NCBI GenBank assembly: GCA_027032075.1
Contig: JALVOC010000019.1
Span: 122,788-186,787 of the forward strand
DNA: 64,000 bases
DNA from: Chromatiales bacterium
Lineage (GTDB): Bacteria; Pseudomonadota; Gammaproteobacteria; UBA6429; Thiohalophilaceae
Direction of reading: 5' to 3'
The notes below the pieces were generated by a model. It did not search any database, was not told where the DNA came from, and was given only the letters and a program-made list of their open reading frames with translations. A program made the position numbers and the translations under genes. How positions within the stretch are numbered: position 1 is the stretch's first letter; each line of letters opens with the position of its first letter. Shown piece by piece: positions 36,647 through 46,212 of the stretch.

Positions 36647-37729
36647 ATGAACAAGAAATTGATTGCTATGGCAGTTGCTGCCGGCCTGGCCGCACCGATG
36701 GCCGCGCAGGCAGGCGTTACCCCCTACGGCGCCCTGCAGATTGAAATTGCCCAGTACAAGAACGATGGCTACGGTGAAAACAACACCAAGAATTCCAGAA
36801 CGGGCACTGCCGCAAACGAAACCGCTATCAAGGTGGCTGATAACAAACGCGGTCGTCTGGGTTTCAAGATTAAAGAAGATCTCGGTGGCGGCTTGAATGC
36901 CATTGCCAAGTTCGAATGGCAGGTGGATACCGCCTACGGCAACATCAATGACGGCGCTCGTGAATCCTGGGTTGGCATGAAAGGCGGCTTCGGTGAAATC
37001 AAGGCCGGTCGTATCAAGTCTTCTTACAAATACACCGGTGGTGTGAAATATGACCCGTTTGTGACCACTTACCTGGAAGCTCGTAAGAGTGGCGGTATGT
37101 TGGGCGGCGCCTGGGGTCAGAACTCTTTCTGGAATACCTCTCTCTCCTACAAGAACAAGTGGGGCGGCTTCAGCCTGTGGGCCAACCTGGGTATGGATCA
37201 GGGTGATGGCACCACTGATTACATGGCGGATACCACCAAGGAAGGCGCCAAAGATGCACCCGGCCAGACCGGTGACTATTCTATCGCTGGTAAATTCGGC
37301 GGTAAGATCTGGGAAGTCTTCCTGGTGACTGAAATGAACGCTGTTGCCAGTAACGCCGCAAGTGCTGCAGGTACCAAGCAATCCTGGTCAGCAAACAAGA
37401 TTGGCGGCAAGGTCAAGTTCGCTGGTGCTCACACCATCTCCGGTCAGTATGAAATGATCAAAGACAAAACCAAGTCTACTGATCAGAACACCAAGATCGC
37501 TTTCATCGGCTATCAGTTCAAGATGGGTAAGAATATCATTGCAGCCCAGGGCGGTCTGACCAATCCTGACGGCAGTGACAATGACACCACCTACATGGCG
37601 GTTGGTTTCATTCACAAGTTCAGCAAGAAGACCCGCGTCTTTGCTGGTTACCGTTCCAGCAAAACAAAAACCACTAGCACTGACAACAAAGCCACCGCTA
37701 TCAGTGTTGGTATGCGTGTTGCCTTCTAA
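36647..37729 (+). CDS. General porin (Gram-negative trimeric type)
   Basis: 360 residues. A 22-residue signal peptide ends at AQA/GV. The mature protein starts with GVTPYGALQIEIAQY and has alternating beta strands; the NKRGRLGFKIKEDLGGGLNAIAKFEWQVD and ESWVGMKGGFGEIKAGR segments are typical of neisserial/proteobacterial porins. It ends in aromatic Phe (VGMRVAF), the outer-membrane assembly signal. An AAGGAG ribosome site precedes it and its codon use looks highly expressed. A major outer-membrane diffusion pore is likely. Confidence 0.94.
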   Translation: MNKKLIAMAVAAGLAAPMAAQAGVTPYGALQIEIAQYKNDGYGENNTKNSRTGTAANETAIKVADNKRGRLGFKIKEDLGGGLNAIAKFEWQVDTAYGNINDGARESWVGMKGGFGEIKAGRIKSSYKYTGGVKYDPFVTTYLEARKSGGMLGGAWGQNSFWNTSLSYKNKWGGFSLWANLGMDQGDGTTDYMADTTKEGAKDAPGQTGDYSIAGKFGGKIWEVFLVTEMNAVASNAASAAGTKQSWSANKIGGKVKFAGAHTISGQYEMIKDKTKSTDQNTKIAFIGYQFKMGKNIIAAQGGLTNPDGSDNDTTYMAVGFIHKFSKKTRVFAGYRSSKTKTTSTDNKATAISVGMRVAF

Positions 37730-37758
37730 TAATAATAGCAATACATAGCTGTACCTGA

Positions 37759-37783
37759 ACGGGGCCGTAAGGCCCCGTTTTTT
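37759..37783 (+). terminator. Intrinsic terminator after the porin gene
   Basis: ACGGGGCC and GGCCCCGT pair perfectly around GTAA, followed by TTTTTA. It is 30 bases after the stop. Confidence 0.93.
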
Positions 37784-37953
37784 ATGGCCGGTTACCGACA
37801 GATTTGTAGACACGGCCTTGTTGTCAGACGGATAAAGCCTGTTTTAAAAAGAACAGGATGGACATATCCTGATATCCTTTGGTTAAATCCGGGACTGGTA
37901 TGTCTGCAAAAGCCGATGATAAAGTCAGCCTGATTGAATCGGGACCCTAAGCC

Positions 37954-39189
37954 ATGAATAAGCCAATAATACGATTGAGTTTGCTCGACAGCTTTTCCTG
38001 CTGGGGCGGCGAATGTCCTGATGATTGTTGTCATGGCTGGAATATCCATCTCGATCGGGAGACGCGGGAAAAATGGTGCAAGCTCGACGATCGGCAGTTG
38101 TCGCAGGAACTGTTGTCGTCCGTTGCCGTGATCAATGAAGAGGGGCGGCCAACGGAAATCATAAAACGGACGGAGACACACGAGTGTATCCATCTGGACC
38201 AGCAGGGGCTTTGCCGGATTCAGCTTTCTCTCGGGCATGCCTGTTTGCCGCAAACCTGTCAGGACTATCCCCGTGTCAGGGTGGAGAGCGAAAAAAGAAT
38301 ATTATATTCCGCTCATTTGTCGTGCCCGTCTCTGCTGCGGCAGTTGGTTTTACTGGAAGATGGGGCGGAATTGTTCATCAGGGAGACAACAGCAGAAGCG
38401 CCTCTGCCGCCAGAGGGGGATTCAGCGCTGAATATTCAGATGGTGGCAACACGTCTGGAGGAGATGACGGCGCAGCTCATGGCCGAAAACCGTTTTCCCT
38501 TGTCCAGCCGCCTCTATTATCTGGCGATGGTATTGAGCAATCTTGCCACGCTGGCCGGAAAGGATGCGCTGGATGAGAGGTCCCTGCGCAAGGTATGCAA
38601 AACCACTTCAGCCGGACTGCAGAAACAACTCAACGATATCAGCAAGGCTGTGACAAACCGGCGGGTGAAGGTGAATAAAATGAGTGCCGGCAGGTTCTGG
38701 AAATATGTGTTTACCTCGTGCCGGGCGCTGCAGGAGGAGTCCTTCGCCGCTAAATTTACGGCATCCCCGCTTGTTTCCATGTTGAAGGAAACGTCCGCCA
38801 GCAATGATGAACACTCCAGTATCAAGGTGTATAACGGAATAGCCAGCTTACGCAGGGAGGTGGCGGGGAAGCATGGTTCTCTGCTGGAGAAATTATTGCA
38901 TCGTTATTTAATGGTTAAATTTTTTAATCACGGGTTTCCCTGGTATCCGTTCAACAACAACTTCAATGCGACTTTTCTTGATTGTCTCGTGCCGTTTTTT
39001 CAGATTAATCTATTGATCTGGTGTCGTTACCAGCAGGCGGGCAGGATAAACCAGGAGGAAATCGAGACAATCATTTACAAGGTGGAAAAAAAACTGGCGC
39101 ACAATACCTTGATTTTGCAAACTCTGAATAAAGAGCCCTGGTTGCTGGAGATGGAGAAATATTCGGCCGGTTGGCTGGATTTGCCTTAG
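37954..39189 (+). CDS. fliB: FliB-like flagellin lysine-N-methylase family protein
   Basis: 411 residues. The family's cysteine-rich N-terminus is visible: SCWGGECPDDCCHGWNI, then HECIHLDQQGLCRIQ and ACLPQTCQDYPRV. These cysteines probably bind an Fe-S cluster. FliB methylates lysines of flagellin in Salmonella. No flagellin or other motility gene is in the window, so the target here may be different. It stands alone after the porin terminator. The name is by family resemblance only. Confidence 0.8.
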   Translation: MNKPIIRLSLLDSFSCWGGECPDDCCHGWNIHLDRETREKWCKLDDRQLSQELLSSVAVINEEGRPTEIIKRTETHECIHLDQQGLCRIQLSLGHACLPQTCQDYPRVRVESEKRILYSAHLSCPSLLRQLVLLEDGAELFIRETTAEAPLPPEGDSALNIQMVATRLEEMTAQLMAENRFPLSSRLYYLAMVLSNLATLAGKDALDERSLRKVCKTTSAGLQKQLNDISKAVTNRRVKVNKMSAGRFWKYVFTSCRALQEESFAAKFTASPLVSMLKETSASNDEHSSIKVYNGIASLRREVAGKHGSLLEKLLHRYLMVKFFNHGFPWYPFNNNFNATFLDCLVPFFQINLLIWCRYQQAGRINQEEIETIIYKVEKKLAHNTLILQTLNKEPWLLEMEKYSAGWLDLP

Positions 39190-39258
39190 GCCCTGTTTTG
39201 CATGGGATTGTTGATTTCACAGACTATGTTCCATCACATATAATTTGTACCCTGTAAT

Positions 39259-39669
39259 TTGTCCCTGCTTTCCCTTTTCATCAGCGCATTCATTTCCTCG
39301 ACCCTGTTTCCCGGGGGGTCCGAGCTGGGGCTGATTTATCTGGCACAGCAGCAGGATATTGCCCTCTGGCTGTTGATCCTGGTGGCAAGTGCGGGGAATA
39401 CCCTGGGGGGAATGACCTCCTGGGGGCTCGGGCGCCTGCTGGCGGTGAGATACCCGGCAAAGATACTGAAAAAGCCTTCACACCAAAAGGCGCTGCATCG
39501 GCTGGAGCGGTATGGCAGTGCCTTGTTGCTGTTGTCATGGTTACCGCTGATCGGCGATCCTCTGTGTGTCGCTGCAGGGTGGTTGAGGATCAACGTCTGC
39601 CTGAGCCTGATTTTTATCGGCCTCGGCAAAACCTTGCGGTATCTGTTTGTGATTTACCTCTTCAGCTGA
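39259..39669 (+). CDS. YqaA-type (DedA-like) membrane protein
   Basis: 136 residues with a TTG start at 39259; no ATG gives a plausible N-terminus. Four hydrophobic segments are seen. FISSTLFPGGSELGLIYLA, GNTLGGMTSWGLGR and the C-terminal LPLIGDPLCVAAGWLRI are typical of the YqaA branch of the SNARE-associated/DedA family. The family takes part in membrane lipid homeostasis, but this branch is uncharacterised. Confidence 0.85.
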   Translation: MSLLSLFISAFISSTLFPGGSELGLIYLAQQQDIALWLLILVASAGNTLGGMTSWGLGRLLAVRYPAKILKKPSHQKALHRLERYGSALLLLSWLPLIGDPLCVAAGWLRINVCLSLIFIGLGKTLRYLFVIYLFS

Positions 39670-39823
39670 TAAAGGTCAGGGGTGGATTTTTTCCGGCGTT
39701 CCCGGGCCGGCAACCGGCGGCGAAACGGGTTGCAAAATCAGGCTTTTGCGAGCTTCCCTGCCAGGGCATGTGCTAAAATTGCGGCTTACAAGTTTTTGAT
39801 TTTCCGTACAAATTTAAAGAATA

Positions 39824-42800
39824 ATGCCAACCCGTATCCGCGAAATTCCCTATAACTACACTTCGTTTTCCGATCGGGAAATCGTTATCCGTTTTCTGGG
39901 AGAGGAGATGTGGGATGTCCTGAATACGCTTCGTGGCGAACGGGTGACGGGCCGTTCGGCGCGAATGCTGTTCGAGATCCTGGGGGACATGTGGGTGGTG
40001 AACCGCAACCCCTTTATTCAGGATGATCTGCTGACGAATCGCAAGCGACGGAATTCATTGATCCATGCGCTCTGCCACCGTCTTGAGCAGGTCACCGACA
40101 GGGCCAATGCCAATCCCCTCGCCCTGCGCCTGATTGAACGGACCCGCGAGGCTATCCAGCACTTCGAGGCTTGGTTTCCCGGGCAAATCGAGCTGCGGCG
40201 CAAGGTGCTGCGCAAGCTGCGCAAGGTGACCCGGCGGGACAACATCAGTTTTGACGGACTGGCGCGGGTTTCACACGTCACCGATGCTTCCGACTGGCGC
40301 GTGGAATATCCGCTGGTGGTGATCACGCCCGAAAGTGAAGCAGAAGTACAAAAAATCATCAAAGTATTGATCGATCTCGATATCGGTATTATTCCCCGTG
40401 GCGGGGGTACCGGCTACACCGGTGGCGCTGTTCCCCTGGGCAACAAATGCGCGGTGATCAACACCGAAAAGCTGGACACGCTCGGTGAGATCAGGGAGCA
40501 AAGCCTGTTTCACGACAAGGCAGGCGATATGGCACCGGTTCCGGTGATCCGCACCGGTGTCGGAGTGGTGACCCGGCGGGTCTCCGAGAAGGCCGAGGCC
40601 AACGGACTGGTATTCGCTGTCGATCCCACCTCGCAGGATGCGTCGTGCATCGGTGGCAACATCGCCATGAATGCCGGCGGCAAAAAGGCAGTGTTGTGGG
40701 GCACCACCTTGGATAATCTGGTTTCCTGGCGCATGGTGACACCCGAGGCCAAATGGCTGGAAGTGGAGCGGCTTAACCATAATCTCGGAAAGATCCACGA
40801 ACAGCAGGAAGTGGTGTTTCGGATCAGCCGTTTTGAGGAGGATGGTGTTACCCCCAGCGGTGAACCGGAGATGCTGCGGATTCCAGGGAGGCAACTGCGC
40901 AAGCAGGGGTTGGGCAAGGACGTAACGAACAAGTTCCTGGGCGGCCTGCCGGGGATCCAGAAAGAGGGGTGCGACGGGATTATCACCTCGGCGGTGTTTG
41001 TGTTGCACCGCATGCCGCAGCATATCCGCACGGTGTGCCTCGAGTTTTATGGCAATGATCTTGGACGGGCCGTTCCCGCCATCGTGGAGACAAAAAAATA
41101 TCTGGATGGTCTGGCGGAGGTACGGCTTGCCGGGATGGAACACCTGGATGAACGTTATGTGCGGGCGGTAAATTACACGCCCAAGGCGCCACGCCGCGAT
41201 CTGCCCAAAATGGTGTTACTCATCGACGTCGCCGGTGATGATGAGCAGCAAGTGGCACGGACGGCCTCGGAAATCGTGCGCATGGCCGCAAGCCGCGAAG
41301 CAGAGGGTTTTATTGCTGTCAGCGCTGAAGCACGGCAGCGGTTCTGGCTGGACAGGGCGCGCACCGCTGCTATTGCATCGCACACCAATGCCTTCAAGAT
41401 CAATGAAGATGTGGTGATCCCGCTGGAACGCCTGGCCGAGTACAACGATGGCATAGAGCGGATCAATATTGAACTCTCCACGCGCAACAAGCTGGTGATG
41501 ATCGATGCGGTGCTGGATTACCTCGCATCGGATATGCCCGAGCAACGCATCCTGCTTGCGGGGGAGGCGCCCACGGTTGAACAAAGCGAGGAAAGCAGGG
41601 CAATTTTTGCCGCCAAGGTGGAGATGGCGTTAACCTTGTTGCGTGACGTCAAGCAGCGCTGGGCGGGCATTCTTGAGCACATGGATGAGCGGGCCGTCGA
41701 CCACCAGGCCTTGTGGCAGGATGAGCTGGAGGGCGTCCCTGGCAAAAATGAAACGCTTTTCCATCTGCTGCAATGCCGGCGTTTGCGTATCTCCTATCGC
41801 AAGAGCATCGAACGGCCCCTCAAAGAGATTTTTTCCGGCCAGGAGTTACGCGCGGTGCGTGACAGGCTGGATGCAATTCATGCCAGCATCCGCTCCAGTC
41901 GCCTGTTCGTGGCGACGCACATGCATGCCGGTGATGGCAATGTGCATACCAACATTCCGGTTAACTCTAACGATTACACCATGTTGCATGAAGCCGATCA
42001 GGTGGTTGGCAGGATCATGAAACTGGCAGAGGAACTGGGTGGCGTGATTTCCGGCGAACACGGGATCGGCATCACCAAGATGCAGTTTCTGCACGAAGAC
42101 ATCGTGCAGGCGTTTGCCGAATATAAATCCAGGGTGGATCCCGCACAGCGTTTCAATCCCGGCAAACTGATGAGCGGCTCCGGTCTGCAGAACGCCTACA
42201 CTCCCTCGTTACGTCTGGTGGAACAGGAAGCTTTGATTCTGGAGGCGAGCGAACTGGGGAACCTGAACCAGATGGTGAAGGATTGCCTGCGCTGCGGGAA
42301 ATGCAAGCCGGTGTGCAGCACCCACGTCCCCCGTGCCAATTTGCTGTATTCACCCCGCAACAAGATCCTTGCCACCGGTCTGATCATCGAGGCCTTTCTC
42401 TACGAAGAGCAGACCCGCCGGGGGATTTCAATCCGGCATTTCAATGAGATGAATGACGTGGCGGATCACTGTACCGTGTGTCACAAATGTTTGAGTCCCT
42501 GTCCGGTCAATATTGATTTTGGCGATGTTTCCATCACCATGCGCAGCATCCTGCGGGCACACGGGCGCAAGCGTTTCAACCCGGGAAGCTGGCTGTCAAT
42601 GGCGTTTCTGAACGTCAACAAACCAGCGACTGTGAAAGTGATGCGCAAGTTGTTGATCGAGTGGGGATACCATGCACAGCGGCTGGCTTATCGTCTTGCC
42701 AGGAAGTTTAAACTGGCGAGAGGAGACAAAATTCCGGCAGCCACCACGGGTAAACCCGGGGTGAAGGAGCAGGTTATACAGTTTGTCCAGCGCCCCATGC

Positions 42801-43693
42801 CCGCGGATATTCCGGCCATGACGCTGCGGGCCATGCTGGGGATGGAGGATGACAAGATCGTCCCTATCCTGCGTGATCCGCAGAAGATCGATGACAAGTC
42901 CGATGCGGTATTTTATTTCCCCGGTTGCGGCTCGGAACGTTTGTTCAGCCAGGTGGGTTTGGCCACCCTGGCAATGCTGTATGACATCGGAACCCAGACA
43001 ATCCTGCCGCCGGGTTATCTCTGCTGCGGTTACCCGCAGACCGCCGGTGGTGATGCAAGCCGGGGTAAAAAGATGTCGGTGGATAACCAGGTACTGTTTC
43101 ACCGCATAGCGAACACGCTCAATTACATGGACATCAGGACGGTGCTCGTTTCCTGCGGGACCTGTATGGATCAGCTGCAGCAATATCAGTTTGAACGGAT
43201 CTTCCCGGGTTGCCGTTTGTTGGATATTCATGAATATTTGCTTGAAAAAGAGATTAAACTGGAAGCGGTGAATGGCGTGCAGTACCTTTACCATGATCCC
43301 TGCCATACACCGATGAAAACCTACAACCCGCTGCAGGTGGCTTCGCGCCTGCTGGGGCAGGAGGTGACCCTCTCCGAGCGGTGTTGCGGTGAGGCGGGGA
43401 CGTTTGCCACAGCCAGGCCGGATATTGCATCCCAGGTGCGCTTCCGCAAGGAGGAGGAATTGCGGAAGGGAATACAGACCTTAATCGATAAACCTGTAGT
43501 TGATAATGAACAGGTGAAAATACTTACCGTCTGTCCGGCCTGCCATCAGGGGCTTTCCCGTTATGGAGACGAAACCGGCCTGCAAACGGATTACATCGTT
43601 ATAGAGATGGCCAACGCCCTGCTGGGTGAGGATTGGCAGCGCAGTTTTATACAGAGGGCGAAACAGTCCGGAATCGAGCGTATTTTGTTGTAG
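39824..43693 (+). CDS. Giant FAD/Fe-S dehydrogenase (DUF3683-FAD-binding-Fe-S-CCG fusion)
   Basis: 1289 residues in one chain. An N-terminal DUF3683 region (about 1-140) precedes a FAD-binding type 4 domain (about 165-400, with [19 protein letters not shown] and [13 protein letters not shown]). The FAD-oxidase C-terminal domain ends near residue 790 ([34 protein letters not shown]). A ferredoxin part follows ([30 protein letters not shown]), then two CCG domains (FPGCGSERL...[16 protein letters not shown]...CCGEAGT). This fuses GlcD-like and GlcF-like halves. A D-lactate or D-2-hydroxy-acid dehydrogenase linked to quinone or cytochrome is likely; the substrate is not known. Confidence 0.9.
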   Translation: MPTRIREIPYNYTSFSDREIVIRFLGEEMWDVLNTLRGERVTGRSARMLFEILGDMWVVNRNPFIQDDLLTNRKRRNSLIHALCHRLEQVTDRANANPLALRLIERTREAIQHFEAWFPGQIELRRKVLRKLRKVTRRDNISFDGLARVSHVTDASDWRVEYPLVVITPESEAEVQKIIKVLIDLDIGIIPRGGGTGYTGGAVPLGNKCAVINTEKLDTLGEIREQSLFHDKAGDMAPVPVIRTGVGVVTRRVSEKAEANGLVFAVDPTSQDASCIGGNIAMNAGGKKAVLWGTTLDNLVSWRMVTPEAKWLEVERLNHNLGKIHEQQEVVFRISRFEEDGVTPSGEPEMLRIPGRQLRKQGLGKDVTNKFLGGLPGIQKEGCDGIITSAVFVLHRMPQHIRTVCLEFYGNDLGRAVPAIVETKKYLDGLAEVRLAGMEHLDERYVRAVNYTPKAPRRDLPKMVLLIDVAGDDEQQVARTASEIVRMAASREAEGFIAVSAEARQRFWLDRARTAAIASHTNAFKINEDVVIPLERLAEYNDGIERINIELSTRNKLVMIDAVLDYLASDMPEQRILLAGEAPTVEQSEESRAIFAAKVEMALTLLRDVKQRWAGILEHMDERAVDHQALWQDELEGVPGKNETLFHLLQCRRLRISYRKSIERPLKEIFSGQELRAVRDRLDAIHASIRSSRLFVATHMHAGDGNVHTNIPVNSNDYTMLHEADQVVGRIMKLAEELGGVISGEHGIGITKMQFLHEDIVQAFAEYKSRVDPAQRFNPGKLMSGSGLQNAYTPSLRLVEQEALILEASELGNLNQMVKDCLRCGKCKPVCSTHVPRANLLYSPRNKILATGLIIEAFLYEEQTRRGISIRHFNEMNDVADHCTVCHKCLSPCPVNIDFGDVSITMRSILRAHGRKRFNPGSWLSMAFLNVNKPATVKVMRKLLIEWGYHAQRLAYRLARKFKLARGDKIPAATTGKPGVKEQVIQFVQRPMPADIPAMTLRAMLGMEDDKIVPILRDPQKIDDKSDAVFYFPGCGSERLFSQVGLATLAMLYDIGTQTILPPGYLCCGYPQTAGGDASRGKKMSVDNQVLFHRIANTLNYMDIRTVLVSCGTCMDQLQQYQFERIFPGCRLLDIHEYLLEKEIKLEAVNGVQYLYHDPCHTPMKTYNPLQVASRLLGQEVTLSERCCGEAGTFATARPDIASQVRFRKEEELRKGIQTLIDKPVVDNEQVKILTVCPACHQGLSRYGDETGLQTDYIVIEMANALLGEDWQRSFIQRAKQSGIERILL

Positions 43694-43792
43694 GATACTG
43701 CGACAACGAATTAGATAAAGTATGGGCTATAATTTTATTAACGCTTAGTTAGTGTTTCAGAGTTTCTGTGATTGAATAAAAGGGGAAAAATA

Positions 43793-43999
43793 ATGTTCCT
43801 GAGAGACAAGAAAAGCGGTGATCTGGTTGAAATTACCGATTTAGGCGGTTTGTGCGATCCCTGCCAGGATTCGGTAGAGGGCCGTTTTCATGCCGGAGAG
43901 GAGATGCAGGAAAATCAGCCATTCAGCAAGGCCAGTCTGGCTTTCCCGTCAGGAGAGGAGTTACCCCGCTGCTGGATGGATCCGGATTATCGTGATTGA
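43793..43999 (+). CDS. Small conserved acidic protein of unknown function
   Basis: 68 residues from the ATG at 43793 behind AGGGG. It opens with MFLRDKKSGDLVEITDLG, has a CDPCQD pair of cysteines, and ends FPSGEELPRCWMDPDYRD. I believe similar short proteins occur next to DUF3683 dehydrogenases, but I cannot assign a function. The cysteines and acidic nature could suit metal or redox binding. It lies about 100 bases after the giant dehydrogenase gene. Confidence 0.7.
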   Translation: MFLRDKKSGDLVEITDLGGLCDPCQDSVEGRFHAGEEMQENQPFSKASLAFPSGEELPRCWMDPDYRD

Positions 44000-44050
44000 C
44001 GGTAAAGGTGTTCTCCGAATAACAAACGGGCAGCCTTTCCGCTCGGTGAT

Positions 44051-44776
44051 TTAGATGCGAAGATAAGACCACCCTTCTTTCTGCCGTTTGATCACCTGGT
44101 GTATGGCCGATTCGACAACCTTTACTTCCGGTATCAGCTTGATGTCGATGCCTTTTTCCACCTTGAGCCGTTGAATGGCCTTGTTGCAGGCAAGTAACGT
44201 GAGATTGTCATATTCGCTGGTGAGCTTTTGCAGGCGCCTGATATAGGCAGCATCACTTTCTTTCAGCAGGTTAAGTCCGGGGCCATTGGTCAGAATTTCC
44301 ACCTTGACGTGCTGTTTTTTCCCCGCCGAGGTTTTGAGCAAGCGTTCCGTTTCATCCAGGATGGTGTTGAAACGCCGGGTGTCACCACTGTTGATGTGCA
44401 GTATCAGCCGCCATTCACCATTCTGGCTATAGGCACCTTGTTGTAATTGAATCGACTGTGCCAGTTCGGTCAGGCTGGGGTTTGGATTGAATTGCCGGTG
44501 GGCAAACCAGCCTGTTGCCAGGCCTAGCAGCAACAACACGGAAGCGGCCAAAGCCGGCCAGTACGAGGTATGACGCCTGCTGGTTTTGGTGGAGGGTTCG
44601 ATTGTATCGAGGTGATAGGCCAGTTGCACCATATCTTTCACTTTTTGCAGACGGCACAGACGTTCGGAGAGAGCTTTATCGTGTGGCAGGGCTTCCATGA
44701 TGCGGAAACGCTCCAGCGTGTCCAACTGATTGTCCAGATAGGCATTGAGTAGTTCGTCAGAGAAATGTTGTTTCAT
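44051..44776 (-). CDS. Membrane anti-sigma factor with C-terminal DsrE-like domain
   Basis: 241 residues. The N-terminal region (1-60: DELLNAYLDNQLDTLERFRIM) resembles the sigma-binding domain of anti-sigma factors but lacks the HxxxCxxC zinc motif. One membrane helix spans about 71-93. The C-terminal half (about 120-241) resembles the secreted DsrE-like protein encoded divergently: it shares VEILTNGPGLNLL (GPGL at 165-168), a Cys (197) in LLACNKAIQRL, and a similar ending. That domain would lie in the periplasm. Its start codon overlaps the sigma-factor stop by four bases (ATGA), so the pair is translationally coupled. I infer that it holds the sigma factor until its DsrE-like domain senses a signal. 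Confidence 0.82.
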   Translation of the reverse strand: MKQHFSDELLNAYLDNQLDTLERFRIMEALPHDKALSERLCRLQKVKDMVQLAYHLDTIEPSTKTSRRHTSYWPALAASVLLLLGLATGWFAHRQFNPNPSLTELAQSIQLQQGAYSQNGEWRLILHINSGDTRRFNTILDETERLLKTSAGKKQHVKVEILTNGPGLNLLKESDAAYIRRLQKLTSEYDNLTLLACNKAIQRLKVEKGIDIKLIPEVKVVESAIHQVIKRQKEGWSYLRI

Positions 44777-45324
44777 TTCACTCTCCTGAGATGTAACCCG
44801 GCCTTGCCGGCTGCCGGGCTTATTTCCAACAGTTTATCAGAAAGGCTGTTACGTGCGCGACATAGCCGGCTCATCACGGTACCGATGGGTATCTCCAGGG
44901 CGTCCGCCACTTCCGCATAGCTCATTCCTTCCAGATCAACCAGGGTCAATACCTGGCATTGGCCGGCGGGAAGTTTGGAAATGGCAGCGCGTACCCTGTC
45001 CACGATGTTCTGGGTTTCAAGGCATTTGTCCGGCGTGATTTCATCAACCAATACCAGATCATCAATATTTTCCGCATCTTTCAGTTTGCGGAAATGGTCC
45101 CGCCAGCAATTGGTGAGGATGCCGAACAACCAGCCGTCAATAGCGGTACGGTTTTTCACTTGTTGTGCCTTTCTTAATGCTTTCACCATGGTTTCCTGCA
45201 CCAGATCATCCGCCAGTTCCTTGTTGTGGCTCCAGGAATAGGCGATACGGTACAAACGTGGCCGGAAAGCTTCAAGTTGCTGTTTGAATTCCCGGTTAAA
45301 ACCGAGCAAGGACAATGGATTCAT
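44773..45324 (-). CDS. ECF-type RNA polymerase sigma factor
   Basis: 183 residues. Region 2 has YRIAYSWSHNKELADDLVQETMVKALRKAQ and the -10 recognising GWLFGILTNCWRDHFRK. Region 4 has LPAGQCQVLTLVDLEGMSYAEVADALEIPIGTVMSRLCRARNSL. There is no region 1 or 3, which defines the extracytoplasmic-function group. It is followed with a 4-base overlap by its likely anti-sigma factor. A promoter GGAATA-N16-CGTCTT lies 51-78 bases upstream and recurs before the divergent DsrE/porin operon, so autoregulation is likely. Confidence 0.95.
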   Translation of the reverse strand: MNPLSLLGFNREFKQQLEAFRPRLYRIAYSWSHNKELADDLVQETMVKALRKAQQVKNRTAIDGWLFGILTNCWRDHFRKLKDAENIDDLVLVDEITPDKCLETQNIVDRVRAAISKLPAGQCQVLTLVDLEGMSYAEVADALEIPIGTVMSRLCRARNSLSDKLLEISPAAGKAGLHLRRVK

Positions 45325-45374
45325 ACTGATGCGCTCATCGAATAAGTAATAACTTCCCTGTCCTGACTATAAAG

Positions 45375-45402
45375 AAGACGCGATGGAGAAACAAAATATT
45401 CC
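45375..45402 (-). promoter_or_regulatory. Predicted ECF promoter for the sigma/anti-sigma operon
   Basis: On the minus strand GGAATA (45402-45397), a 16-base spacer and CGTCTT (45380-45375) match the divergent promoter at 45484 base for base in both boxes. It leaves a leader of about 45 bases before the sigma factor gene. Confidence 0.72.
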
Positions 45403-45483
45403 ATTCAGGAGGAAGAAAATGGGTGCAAAATAAAACATTAACAAATAAGAAAATGCTAATAAAATGAATAATAAAAAAGTACC

Positions 45484-45511
45484 GGAATAAATTTATCACC
45501 TGCTGCGTCTT
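45484..45511 (+). promoter_or_regulatory. Predicted ECF promoter for the DsrE/porin operon
   Basis: GGAATA (45484-45489), a 16-base spacer and CGTCTT (45506-45511). Same boxes and spacing as the divergent promoter of the sigma operon. The leader is about 210 bases long and has a CAGGT/ACCTG hairpin near 45543. No gene is visible in 45325-45729. Confidence 0.72.
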
Positions 45512-45729
45512 CATAATCAATGCATCGGTGTGATGTGTAATGACAGGTTTTTTACCTGATAACAATAACCAGGTTGCTTGTTTTGCAAACCAGGGAAGTG
45601 GTGTCTTTTGGCAAATCGCCACAGGCGATAAAGAGGTAATTGCGTTTTTGTCTTTATGGCAAAACAGCGCGAACACCACCAGGTGCATATCAAGCAACGA
45701 CATTATTCGTAATCTAATCGGAGGAAAGC

Positions 45730-46176
45730 ATGAAACGATTCATATCCCGCGTCATGGCGGTAATGCTTGCTGTTGGCTTATCGATGATAAGTTTTCAGGG
45801 AGTGGCCGCGGACAAAGCCTTTGCTGATACCAAAGTGGTTTTGCAGATCAGCGATCCCAATCCATTCAAACAGACCCTGGTTCTCAATGTCGCCAACAAT
45901 CTTATCAAGCACTATGGTCCTGATCAGGTTGCGATCGAGATCGTTGCCTTCGGTCCGGGCTTGCGTCTGTTGTTCAAGGAAAATGCCAACAAGGGGCGCA
46001 TCAGCAGCCTGGTGGCCAACGGCGTGCGCTTCAGTGCCTGTTCCAACACCATTCGCAATATGGGTAAAAAACTGGGGCATCCGCCTGAATTGAACAGCAA
46101 TGCAGTCAAGGTGTCTGCCGGTATTGTGCGGATTCTGGAATTGAAGAAACAGGGTTATGCGCTGGTCAAGCCCTGA
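45730..46176 (+). CDS. Secreted DsrE-like protein
   Basis: 148 residues behind GGAGG. A signal peptide (MKRFISRVMAVMLAVGLSMI, cleaved near VAA/DK) places it in the periplasm. The mature part is a DsrE/DsrF-like fold: VVLQISDPNPFKQTLVLNVANNLIKHYG, VEIVAFGPGLRLL-like core (GPGL at 75-78) and a conserved Cys104 in FSACSNTIRNMG. In DsrE/TusD proteins the cysteine at this position carries persulfide sulfur. The C-terminal domain of the anti-sigma factor resembles it. It is co-transcribed with the porin 36 bases downstream. Confidence 0.88.
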   Translation: MKRFISRVMAVMLAVGLSMISFQGVAADKAFADTKVVLQISDPNPFKQTLVLNVANNLIKHYGPDQVAIEIVAFGPGLRLLFKENANKGRISSLVANGVRFSACSNTIRNMGKKLGHPPELNSNAVKVSAGIVRILELKKQGYALVKP

Positions 46177-46212
46177 TCAGAGAGCGGATAAAGAATTTAG
46201 GAGTCAAAAACA

